Of a DNA stretch of 64,000 nucleotides, positions 37,310 to 48,549 are shown piece after piece. The notes beneath the pieces are model-generated. The model made no database searches and was not told the DNA's origin. It was given only the letters and a program-made list of their open reading frames with translations. The DNA is from Antilocapra americana. Taxonomy: Eukaryota; Chordata; Mammalia; Artiodactyla; Antilocapridae. The position numbers and the translations under genes are program-made. Numbering within the stretch: the stretch's first letter is position 1; the number at the start of each line of letters is the position of its first letter. The DNA is taken from positions 1,488,911 through 1,552,910 of the forward strand of contig ML664152.1 of assembly GCA_007570785.1 (NCBI GenBank), in the 5' to 3' direction.

Positions 37310-37570
37310 GTTCACAACATACCTATGACAATAGATTTTTTTTAATTTTAAAAGATCAAAAAGAATGTTCCCTCCTGTCAGCCAAACTTCCTCCCGACAT
37401 CTGAACAAATTCATCACGTCTGTCTCCCTGCTCTTCTGCAGTACTCAGAGGGTCAAAAGAATCAAACATTAAAAAAGACTGTGCGACCCCTTTTAAAACG
37501 AAACCACTGTTATTTTCTTTGGCTAAACTGTTAAGGCAAGTTTCAAAGAGGATTAACATCTGCACAGCCC
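37310..37570. other. AT-rich island in GC-rich intron, candidate conserved element
   Basis: About 260 bases of moderate AT content with no repeat signature that I recognise, flanked by GC-rich sequence. It could be a regulatory element or an unrecognised old repeat. Confidence 0.3.
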
Positions 37571-39199
37571 GCTGTTTGTCTCCAGGGCCTTTTGGGCGTG
37601 TTCTCACACGGCCATAGCAGGAGGGACCCTGGGGTGCCCTGCAGGGGGCATTTCTGGGCCCACAGCGACACACTGGACATCACTCTGGAAGTTGGGCAGG
37701 CAGCCAAGTGGTCAGTCTGATTTGTGCAGCTTTTGTCCACAGAGAGGGGAGCGAGCCATGGGCAGGAGTGGACGAGACTGTGCCCTTTCCAGAGGGCACC
37801 TCGAGTGCGTCCCACATCACGTCCTCGCTGGAGCCGCCAGGGCTGTGAGAGAGGGGTCCTGTCCTGGTGACCTGTTCCAGGGCCATTCGAGGAGAATGAA
37901 ACAGAGGAGCCCGGAAACACCGCCGGCACAGCCCATGCCTTGGGGAGAGAACCCTGCTGGGCTCAGAAATGCACCCAGAGCAACTACTGGGGCCTTGGAA
38001 CACGGCCATCCTCCGCGGGGCAGTGGGAACCCCATCAGAACCAGCCCCCCCCACCCCGAGCCCCCACCCCTCCGGCTGGGGCCCACCCACCTGCCTGGGC
38101 CGGGGGCGGGCAAAGTGCAAGGGGCCGGCACTTCGGCTCCTTCCAAGCTCGCAGCCGCTCTGCGGAGGTGTCTGGAAACACCCTTGGCTCCCTGAGAGCT
38201 CTGCTCTGTCTCAGGCCCCCTCCCAGGCTGCCTGACAGCCCCGATAAAATGCTGTGCCTGGAATGTGACATTCCGGGGGCGTCAGGCCCCAGCCTGGCAA
38301 GAAACCACCTGGAAGACAAATGACCGGAAGCCTGCTGGGCACAAAGGTCCCCGCGGGTTACAGACGGTGGACCCGGTGGGCGTGGCCTCTGTCCGTGCCT
38401 TAGGATCCCCCCCTCAGGCCCCACGATGCCCAGCAGACCCCCCATGCTGGGTGACCCGGTGGGGTGAACGTGCCTTGGATCCTGCTGACTTGGGCCTCCC
38501 GGCCAGCCGGTCTGGGCTGACCAGGACCTGCATGAAAGGGCCAGGCTGGAGATCCCTGCCAGAAGAGTCTGTGGCCATAACAAGTCTCTCTCCATGTGGC
38601 CTCTGCCTAGATATCAAAGCAAATACACCGCGACCCACCAGACCCCAGGCCGGGACCATCCGCCTCCGCATTCCTCAGCTTCCATCCGCCTTTGTAACCA
38701 GAGCAGGGTCACCAGGAGTGACCCCGAGTCAGCCCTGGGCAGGCCCAGCCCCCATGCTGCAGTCTGCACAGGCCAGGTGTCTCAGGAGACCCGGGCACCC
38801 CACCTAGAACCCCCCTCCCAGCACCCAGGCAGGCGGCCGAGGCCTCCCATTTCTGCCAGTTAATCACTTCAAGCTGCCTGCCTTGAGGCGGGGGTGAGGA
38901 ACTGGAGCAGGGAAGGGACCTTTCTCCTGCTCGGGACTGTAGCTGGGACTGCCCCCACAGAAGGTCCTGGTACGAGTAGGGATGCAGCCAAGAGCCTTGG
39001 GCCCCCACACCCCCACCTCATGGTCACCACACTGCTGGCCAGTGTAGAAGCCTCTGGTAGGGCAGCAGGAGCCCTTCCTAGGGACCAGGCTGCCATCGGA
39101 TGGGGTCAGGGGCAGCCATCTGGGAGCTGGACGCAGGTGCTGATGGGCCCTGGGGAGGTGGAAGGGGCAGTCGAGGTCACATAGTGGCTGTCACATAGC

Positions 39200-39470
39200 T
39201 CATGAAGGATGCTGAGGAAGCACCTGTGAAATGCTGGTGACGGGGAGGCAGAGATGCAGATGATGGGGAGGCAGAGATTCTGGTAACAGGGAGGCAGAGA
39301 TGCTGGTGATGGGGAGACAGATTCTGGTGACAGGGAGGCAGAGATTCTGGTGACGGGGAGGCAGAGATTCTGGTGACGGGGAGGCAGAGATGCGGGTGAT
39401 GGGAAGGCAGAGATATGAGTGATGGAGAGGCAGAGATGTGGGCTATGGGGAAGCAGACGACACCCACAGC
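39200..39470 (+). repeat. 23-bp minisatellite
   Basis: About eleven imperfect copies of a 23-base unit of the form gattctggtgacggggaggca plus ga. The spacing is exactly 23 between the starts at 39343 and 39366. Edge copies are more diverged. Confidence 0.9.
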
Positions 39471-40069
39471 ATATCTGGCTGCAAGAAAGACCCTGCCATA
39501 GGCAGTGGTGGAACAGCTTGAGCGACTTTGGCCCAAGGCACACTGGGCTCCACACCCCTCCCACCCCCTCCCTGCTCTCAGGTGCTTCATCACAGATGTG
39601 GGGTCTGCTCATCTGCTCAAATCTTGAAGCAGGATGATGCCTCTAGCCGCTCCAGGGGACATGGGGGTCAGGGGGAACACAGAGGACCCGGAACGAAGGC
39701 TCCCAGATGCTGCTGTAGCACTTGGGGCTTGCCACGTTGCACATAGCTGAAGGACGAATGAATGGATGGCAGATCCTGTGGGAAAGGTTCTCTCCACAGG
39801 GAGAGGAGAGGATCTCACCCGGGCTGCCCCGTGTGCTGGGGAGCCCCTCCTAACCTGCTCTTCCTTCTACCCTGCCTTGAGTAGTGACTGTCCTGCCACC
39901 CACCCACACTTCTGCAAGCCCGACAGTGGTGAGCAGAGAACAGGGACCCTCTGCCCTCACTGAGGGTTCTCAGGAGGCCTGGGGTGGTGTTCACACACAT
40001 TCCTGAGGGACTCGCAGGAGGAGGTTCCCAGACTCAACCTGGGAAAAGCACAGTCCTGAATCCGGAGCC

Positions 40070-40455
40070 CCAAGTCCAGAGATGGTTCAGTTACACAAGA
40101 TGGTGTTGTAAATGTGAAAGGACCTACACCAAAGTGTTATTAGCCATAAAACAAACCCCACGACAACATAGATGAGCATGGAAAACATAGTTCTCAGTGA
40201 GAGAAGCCAGACGCAAAAGGACACACGCTAGGGCTCCACCCACATAAAACGTCCAGAGCAGGGGAGTCCTAAAGCAAGGAGCAGATACGTGGGGGGGCGG
40301 GGTTTCCACGAGGAGAATGTGCTCCAGCTGCACGGCCAGTGGTTGTGTAAACAGAGTGAACATACTACACGTCCTGAGTTGTTCACCATGAAAGAATTAG
40401 TTTTATGCTGTGGATGAATGGAAGTTAAATGATAAAAGTTAAAATGATGTAAAAG
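40070..40455 (+). mobile_element. old L1 3' end
   Basis: Contains ttattagccataaaacaaac, tctcagtgagagaagccaga and the terminal ttaaaatgatgtaaaa region, in L1 3' order. Diverged. Confidence 0.65.
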
Positions 40456-41629
40456 TTAAGGACCCTGTTGCTCTCTAGCCTACAGAAGAAGAGAGAACAT
40501 ATGACACCTCGTCCTGGAATCTCCTGACCTCAAGTCCCAGCCCCGGCCTGCCAGGGGTCACTGCCCGCACCTGGAGGGACAGGGTGGCCCACCTTCCCCA
40601 GTCTGCGGAGCCCGGGTCTGGGTGGCCGCCCTGACACACAGCACGTTCACAGCCCCAGCCTCACTCGTCCACAGGCTCCGGAAGCCCTGAGGGCACAGTG
40701 CGGTGAGAGGCACCCTCGAGGCTCCTGGGGGAACCAGAGGGAGGCAATCAGGAAGGCTGCATGGGGGAGGTGGCATGGGCACATCCACCCACCTTGGCTC
40801 TGACCCAGGAAACCCAGGATCCTCTGCCTCCCAGGATGATGCCAGGAAGCAGCCTTCTCCACGGAGAAGCTGGGGCCCTGGAGGCCTGGGGGCCTTGAGT
40901 CACTGCACCTCATTGCTCAGCCGTGAGCTCAGCACCCAGGTGCCAGCTTGTGCTCAGAAGCCGCACCCACTCTCCTCCCCATCAGCCCCACAGCACCCGG
41001 CCCCGAGCCACAAGCTGGGCACAGACAAGCCAGGGCACATGTGTCTGGAGACAGAAATCAGAATCCAGATTCTAGTGGGACTCAGGCCACTCAGACCCCA
41101 CTGTCCAGCAAAGGGCTGGTGTAACAAGTGGGCAGCTTCACCCAGACATGCCTGGCTCGACCATGACATGCAGGCAGGCAGGTGAGGTCATGCTGGGTGG
41201 GCACAGGGCAAGGAGGGGCCTCCTCAGAGAAGGCAAGGCTCTTACCAAGCGGTGTCCCAGAGGCACGGGCACAGTGGGGGTCTAGGGTCTGAGCAGACAA
41301 GGCAGTTCGGCCCAGGGAGCAAGGAGTCTCGGGGCTGCCATGAGTGAGGGGCCTTACACCTGCCTCCTGGGGTTCATGCCCAGAGGGCATGGGCAGGAGG
41401 GGGCTCCAGGCCTGGTGTATCTGGGCACACTGGGCACACGTGGGAAGGAGAGGGATGGCCTGGGGGGCATTCTGATGTGAAAGGTTCAGTGAGACGCAGA
41501 CAGATGGGAAGAAACATCAAAACAACAAGCTCAGCTGTCCCCACTCGGGGCCACGTGTGGTCATGTGGCATCCAGGAGGTCAGCAGACCTGGGCCTACAA
41601 ATGCTCCATCTGGAGAAGCCTGGTTTAGC

Positions 41630-42062
41630 ACATAAACAATTACATGCACATGAACCCACATGCGCACACACGAACACATGTACATACTTATACACATGCA
41701 CGTGTGTATACACCTACATGCACACTACACACTTGTGCACACATGCATCTGCAATATGTTATGGACCTACACACACATGTGTGTGTATGCATACACACAG
41801 GCACGCACACAAGCACCTCCACACACATGCACACACACACATATGTGTGCACATGCACATTTGCGTGCACGTGTCATATACACACATGTGTGCACACATA
41901 TACTCATGCACTCACACACATGCATACACACCTACATGCACATGTGTTCACACAGGCACATGCCCTCATGCACAGGGATACATGGACACATGAATATACA
42001 AATGTACACACTTGCATCTGCACATACACACATGTACACAAACTCACATATATGCATAAGCA
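41630..42062 (+). repeat. CA/CATG-rich simple repeat, left half
   Basis: About 430 bases of acacac, acatgcac and tatgtgtg units. A long open frame through it is only the translation of the repeat (His/Thr-rich). The same kind of repeat resumes at 44076, so BovB inserted into one array. Confidence 0.92.
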
Positions 42063-44075
42063 ACAGAATGGGAAAGACTAGAGATCCTGTCAAGAAAATT
42101 AGAGACACCAAGGGAACATTTCATGCAAAGATGGGCTCGATAAAGGACAGAAATGGTATGGACCTAACAGAAGCAGAAGATATTAAGAAGAGGTGGCAAG
42201 AATACACAGAAGAACTGTACAAAAAAGATCTTCATGATCCAGATAATCATGATGGTGTGATCACTCACCTAGAGCCAGAAATCCTGGAATGTGAAGTCAA
42301 GTGGGCCTTGGGAAGCATCACTACGAACAAAGCTAGTGGAGGTGATGGAATTCCAGTTGAGCTATTTCAAATCCTAAAAGATGATGCTGTGAAAGTGCTG
42401 CACTCAATATGTCAGCAAATTTGGAAAACTCAGCAGTGGCCACAGGACTGGAAAAGGTCAGTTTTCATTCCAATCTCAAAGAAAGGCAATGCCAAAGAAT
42501 GTTCAAGTTACCACACAATTGCACTCATCTCACACTCTAGCAAAGTAATGCTCAAAATTCTCCAAGCCAGGCTTCAAAAGGACGTGAACCATCAACTTCC
42601 AGATGTTCAAGCTGGTTTTAGAAAAGGCAGAGGAACCAGAGATCAAATTGCCAACATCTGTAGGATCATTGAAAAAGCAAGAAAGGTCCAGAAAGACATC
42701 TATTTCTGCCTTATTGACTATGCCAAAGCGTTTGACTGTGTGGATCACCACAAACTGGAAAATTCTTCAAGAGATGGGAATACCAGACCACCTGACCTGC
42801 CTCCTGAGAAATCTGTATGTNNNNNNNNNNNNNNNNNNNNNNNNNNNNNNNNNNNNNNNNNNNNNNNNNNNNNNNNNNNNNNNNNNNNNNNNNNNNNNNN
42901 NNNNNNNNNNNNNNNNNNNNAAAGGCAGAGGAACCAGAGATCAAATTGCCAACATCTGTAGGATCATTGAAAAAGCAAGAAAGGTCCAGAAAGACATCTA
43001 TTTCTGCCTTATTGACTATGCCAAAGCGTTTGACTGTGTGGATCACCACAAACTGGAAAATTCTTCAAGAGATGGGAATACCAGACCACCTGACCTGCCT
43101 CCTGAGAAATCTGTATGCAAGTCAGGAAACAACAGTTAGAAGTGGACATGGAAAACAGACTGGTTCCAAATCGGGAAAGGAGTACATCAAGGCTGTGTAT
43201 TGTCACCCTGCTTATTTAACTGATATGCAGAGTACATCATGAGAAACGCTGGGTTGGATGAAGCACAAGCTGGAATCAAGATAGCTGGGAGAAATATCAA
43301 TAACCTCAGGTATGCAAATGACACCACCCTTATGGCAGAAAGTGAGGGAGAACTAAAGAGCCTCTTGATGAAAGTGAAAGAGGAGAGTGAAACGTTGAGT
43401 TAAAACTCAACATTCAGAAAACTAAGATCGTGGCATCTGATCCGACCACTTCATGGCAAATAGATGGGAAAACAATGGAAACAGTGAGAAGCTTTATTTT
43501 GGGGGGCTACAAAATCCCTGCAGATGATGACTGCAGCCATGAAATTAAAAGACACTTGCTCCTTAGAAGAAAAGCTATGACCAATCTAGACAGCACATTA
43601 CTTTGCCAACAAAGGTCCGTCTAGTCCAAGCTATGGTTTTTCCAGTAGTCATGTATGGATGTGAGAATTGGACTATAAACAAAGCTAGCATCGAAGAATG
43701 TATGCTTTTGAACTGTGGTGTTGGAGAAGACTCTTGAGAGTCCCTTGGACTGCATGGAGATCCAACCAGTCCATCCTAAAGGAGATCAGTCCTGGGTGTT
43801 CATTGGAAGGACTGATGCTGAAGCTGAAACTCCAATACTTTGGGCACCTGATGGGAAGAACTGACTCATTTGAAAGGACCCTGATGCTGGGGAAGATTGA
43901 AGGCAGGAGGAGAATGGACAACAGAGGATGAAGTGGTTGGATGGCATCACCGACTCAACGGACATGAATTTGAGTAAACTCTGGGAGTTGGTGATTGACA
44001 AGGAGGCCTGAGTGCTGTAGTCCATGGGGTTGCAAAGAGTCAGACACGACTGAGTAACTGAACTGAACTGATGCA
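42063..44075 (+). pseudogene. BovB (RTE) LINE, 5'-truncated, with broken reverse transcriptase
   Basis: The largest BovB copy in the window. From about 42066 the frame encodes the BovB ORF2 region before and into the reverse-transcriptase domain, with motifs LISHSSKVMLKILQARL, GFRKGRGTRDQIANICRII and FCLIDYAKAFDCVDHHKL. After the gap the frame continues to about 43240 and is then lost to frameshifts and stops. The active-site box reads YAND (43311-43322), where RTE enzymes have YADD, so the catalytic Asp is missing. The 3' end is ctgagtaactgaactgaact. Full-length BovB is about 3.2 kb and carries an endonuclease domain, which is absent here. It is a dead copy. Confidence 0.92.
42821..42920. 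other. assembly gap of 100 N
   Basis: Exactly 100 N, the conventional size for a gap of unknown length. Bases 42623-42819 are repeated identically at 42921-43117, on the other side. Confidence 0.99.
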
Positions 44076-44170
44076 TCCACATGTAGCTACATATATGTAT
44101 GCATACACACACACACACACACACCTGTGTACACACATGCACCCATACACACACACATGCACACCTGTAC
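44076..44170 (+). repeat. CA-rich simple repeat, right half
   Basis: Contains acatatatgtatgcatacac and a pure CA run at about 44106-44124. It matches the array to the left of the BovB insertion, including a shared acatatatg..gcata motif that may be the target site. Confidence 0.9.
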
Positions 44171-44548
44171 TCACAGTCTTTGAAAAGAGGTCTCATGAAA
44201 TGAGGGTTGCTGTCCTCTTCCAAGATAGTCGGAGAGCAAAACGGGAGATGCCTGCCTGCTTCAAGGGCACCTGTGTTCATTGACCATCACACCCTCTTAC
44301 CTCTGCTCAGTCCAATCCCCCCACATGGTGCCAGGCAGTTCCTTCCACCACTAGGGACTGTGCCTGAGTCTCTGCAACTCCTAGGGTCTGGAGTTCTCCC
44401 ACCCCCGCCTGAACAGCAGTCCTGGGGCCACTGAACACTGTGAGGAAGCCAGCAGAGAGGAACCCTGAGCAGCTCATGTCTGCAGGGGGACAGGACAAGC
44501 CAGGGAAGAAGAGGTCAGAACCCCGCAATCTGAGGTTAAACCTTAAAT

Positions 44549-44584
44549 CTGATACTGAAGCTGAAACGCCAGTACTTTGGCCAA
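44549..44584 (+). repeat. tiny BovB-like scrap
   Basis: The text gatactgaagctgaaacgcc and agtactttggcca matches the BovB 3' region over about 35 bases, with no BovB on either side. It may be a gene-conversion or deletion remnant. Confidence 0.5.
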
Positions 44585-47500
44585 GGGTGCCAGAATCTCC
44601 GCTGAAGGGACATCGTCTCTGTGGCCAGCACAGGCAGGGACTCCTCTCTGCCAACCAGCCCCGCCCAGGCCCCTCTGTGTGTCAGGCATCAGAGCACAGG
44701 AGGCACCCCGACAGCAGACACATGAGGCTTAGAAAACAAGATACCACAGGCAGGGCCAGGATCACATGCCGACCGGAAGACCTGGAAGAAGGCCACAGGC
44801 CGACCATCACAGGTTTCAGAATCCTTCCTGGAAGCAGCAGTCAGACTGAAGCACCCAGCTGCAGCCTCGGCACCTGGGGCATCTCAGCCTTGTCATCACT
44901 GTCTTAATCCCTTAGGGCTCTGCCAGGGCCCGCCCACCAGCCCAGCCCAGGCCACCGCCTGGGGCTGAAGGCCCTGCCCAGGAATGGACATGGCGAGCTG
45001 GGCAGTGTCCCACGTCCTATAGAACCTGATGTGATACCTGGGTTTTCAAGGGGCTTTAGAGGGCGAGGCAGTAATCTGAGACCCTCCGGGGACTGCCCAG
45101 GGCCATACTGAACTAGGTCACCAGGCAGGAAAGGGTGGACAGCCTCAGACCCCATCAGACCTGTAGGCGTTTGGGAGTCCCCGAGCGGTGAGTCCCACAG
45201 AGGATGCTGTGCGCAGGGGACATGCCCTGTCCTTCAAAACTGCACAGCAGTGAGGCCACAATCCACCTGTGCTCTGAACTGAGGGCTCAGTCCACACCTC
45301 GGACGGGGTCCTGGGGGCTGATGTCAGAGATGGGCCCACCTCTGCCACATGGTCCTGCCAAGTCCTCTCGGCCAGAACAGCACGAGACACAGAGGTTACA
45401 CTCCCTCCCTCCAAGTGGCCCTCTCTGCAGGACACTCCAGGCCAGCGCAGTGCCAGCCCCAGGCAGTCCCCACACCGTGGTGTCCCCCCAACCTTCGCCT
45501 GGCTCCACAGCTGTCCACACAGAGGTGGGTGCCAGATGTATCTACCTGCAGCTCACCACCTCCCCACTCCCAGGGCCTCCTGGCGAGAGGGATCGTGTGT
45601 CCATTCCCAAAGTCAAATGTGTGCTCTGTGTGCGCTTCCCTCCAGGCCACAGCCCAGACCCCGCGGTACAGAAGGTGCCCGGTGACGTGGCCCTGCTCCT
45701 CAGCTGCTGTGGGGCTGGGCACTCCCCACCCCACAAGTGCCACTGTGTGATCATGGGCGTTGTATCAGGCACCAGGGAGGGAGGAGGCCAGCCTGGGACC
45801 TTGAGCCGGACACTCTCCCAACCGCACAACACCCAGCACTGGCCTCTCATGGTTGGCCCAGCTCCCCCAGACCCAGCCCAGTTTGTTAGACAGTTCCGGC
45901 CAGATGGCAGCCGAATGGCCACCGGCCATTGGCTCCCTGGTCACGTACACCCTGGAGGAAGCTCCTCTGCCCACCGTTCCAAGCCTCTCGCCTACTACCC
46001 ACCTTAGATTCCCAAACCAGACATGGGGCAGGAACATCTGGGCTGAGGGAGCTGGGTATGTCTGGTCACTGCCCAGGGGGACAGAGCCGCAGAGGCTTGT
46101 CCCCAGATGGCCCAAGGTACTGGCCCCACCCGGAGACCACAAGCCGGGCAAAGGCACCTCCCAGGGCTGTGACAATACACCTGGGGTGACAACAAAGTCA
46201 TGCTTCCAGAGATGAGGAGTGGTTCGGGGGGCCTGCATGTTCAGACTGAGGAGCTTGGCTCTGCCTTGGCCCCACGGCAGGGCCAGGATGAGGCATCCAC
46301 ACAGCAGTGAGGGCTGCCCTGGGCTGACCGTACAAGACTAGGACTCACAGAAGGGGGCCAACTGTCACCCAGCGAGGCCGGTGGCCCAGGGCGGACTGCA
46401 GACTCAACCTCCCACCTAGAAGCGCACAGGACAGACGGCAGCTAGGCAAGGTACCCCCCTCCCCCACCCCAGCAAGAGCTCCCCTCAGACCCCAAGGCCA
46501 ACAGACCCCATTTCCCAGCTTGATTTGCCCTGAGGATGAGGAAGAGGCAGCAGTCCGATCGGCCCCTAAAACCTCTCAGACCACCTAGAAACTGCCTTCC
46601 AGCCTGGAGGGGTCTGCACCCGAGCCTCGCCTTCCCCGGACACAGTGCCCCTGCTTCCAGGCAGGGAGAGCCCATGAGCCTCATGCCCATGACACCATCT
46701 GAGTCCTCCTGACACTGCCTGGCCGCGGGCTGCTGACTGCACGGGCGTTGGCAAGACCCCTCACTACTGGGGGTACAGGAGCCCCTCTGCGTCTCCAATA
46801 ACTGCTCAACAAAGCCAACCCCCCGCCAGCCCTATGAACCACACCACCCATACCTGAGGCATGGCCAGCCATGCACTTCTGGCCAAATTCAGGAGCTACG
46901 GTTCTCATGAAAGCCTCAGAAGTCTGTTCAAGCATTCAGGAAGCCTCTATGAGCCCCAGCTGTGTGCCAGGCATATTACCTGCTGGGGGCCTCAGGTGCC
47001 CTGGGGGAGGACAGCAGCCCAGGGCACTGATGCCTGGGACACCAAGCAGAGGGGAGGTCAGCGGCCGGAGTGGAGGTGCAGGGGCCGGGTCCAAGGGTGG
47101 ACGAGTCCATCAGACAGGGAAAGGGCAGAAGGAGAAGCAGGTGGAAGCTCAAGGTGGGTGTCAAACAGGAGGGGTTCCCGGGGGCATCCCAGCGCCCCTT
47201 GAGTAACATCCACGCCCTCCTTCCCAGGCAACAGGGAGGCTGATGTGGAGGTTGGGGTGGCGCCCAGAGCACACCTATAGACTCTCTCGTCCAGGTGGGT
47301 GTAGGGGTAAGGAGAGCGGGCCAGCCAAACTGGCCCAGGAACCTCTGCCTGGCTCCCTGGGTCCCAGACTCCAGCCCCAAATGGCTCCTACCAGGACAGG
47401 CAAAAGAAGTCCTGGGGAAGGTGATGAGGGGCCACCTGTCTCCCCAGGACAAGGGCCACGATGGCGGCTGCAGAGCATGGAGAAAGCTGAGTGCCAGAGC

Positions 47501-47620
47501 GGAAAGGTGCCTGCAGGTAGCAAGGAGGGTGTGCGAGGAGCCAACCCAGGGGTGTGGGTGCTACTCGGATCAACCTCAGGGTGAGCCTGTGTGAGGTGGG
47601 AGCGTGAGCATATCTGTACT

Positions 47621-47621
<1 letters not shown>

Positions 47622-47669
<48 letters not shown>
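47622..47669. repeat. (GT)n followed by (CG)n
   Basis: About 39 bases of GT then cgcgcgcgc: 48 bases of alternating purine and pyrimidine. Confidence 0.95.
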
Positions 47670-47673
<4 letters not shown>

Positions 47674-48416
47674 TGGGGTGGGAGGAAAGGAGCTGTGGGA
47701 CAAGTCATATGTGCACCAGGCTCCACGGTGCCCACCCCCGTGGGTGTGAGAGTCACAGCTGCGCAGGAATCCCAAGGCTGGTCACCCCAGACCTGGGGTT
47801 CTCGGGGCAAGGTCCCTGCATGTAGCTCTCGCTCCTCCAGTACAAGCAGGCCCCCGCGTGTGGTGCCCAGATCTTAGCAGCGCCCCCTGCCGACCCCAGC
47901 ACCCACCAGTCACTGCCCAGTTGGGGGGATTCTGTGTCAGGAAGGCACCGCGTGTACGCGGCTGAATTTAACACGACACGAACCTTGCTCAGCTTGGAGC
48001 AAAGATGCCACCTGCCAACGCTCCCCACCATGAACCCAGCCCTTTCAGACCCCATGGGAGGCACCTGCAGGACCCACCAGACAGACAGGACAGCTCCTGA
48101 TCAAGAGAAATCGAAGCAAGTCAGGTGGTGGCACATCCACTGTCTTACCACCAGGAACAGAGGGTCTGGCAGGTCAGGAAGCAGGGTGAGCTAGGCAGCG
48201 TGTGCTCAGGAACCTGCACTTCACTGTCTCCCCTGCCCCCCGGGCTGCATCAGGGGCCACGTGGTAGAGCAGGAGGGGGTGTCACCTGCCTGGGGACCCA
48301 AAAGGACAGTCAGGAGGAGGGCCTGGCTGCCAGCATGGAACTCTGCTCTGCAGAGACAGAGTCTGGACTCTTCCTTATTCATCACAGCCTCGCTGCTCTA
48401 CACACACTGGACTCCA

Positions 48417-48549
48417 CTCACTCTTTCCTCCTCCCTTTCTTCCTCCCCTCCTTTCTCCTCTCCTCTTTCCTTCTTCCTCTTCCCCTCCTTCCATCTCCCC
48501 TCCTTCCTTCTCCCCTCCTTCCTCCTCCCTCCTCCCCTCCTTCCTCCTC
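48417..48549. repeat. homopyrimidine tract
   Basis: TC-only sequence over about 130 bases with a single A at 48493 and scarce others at the edge. It is built from cctcctt/ctcccctcc units and is purine-only on the COL18A1 sense strand. Confidence 0.92.

Noticed and set aside
41660..42062. His/Thr-rich N-terminal part of a 433-codon frame
   Set aside because: This is a translated CA/CATG simple repeat that happens to be in frame with BovB. The X residues later in the frame are the assembly gap.
42817..43242. Apparent second copy of the BovB reverse-transcriptase segment
   Set aside because: Identical over 197 bases to the sequence left of the gap, so probably the same locus counted twice.
46900..47040. 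Possible old repeat (tgtgtgccaggcat motif), also near 31070-31140
   Set aside because: Motif too short and sequence too diverged to name a family.
47626..47877. Cys/Val-rich frame over the GT repeat, and similar frames at 3596-3904, 57632-57953 and 62880-63077
   Set aside because: Translation of simple repeats with no other support.
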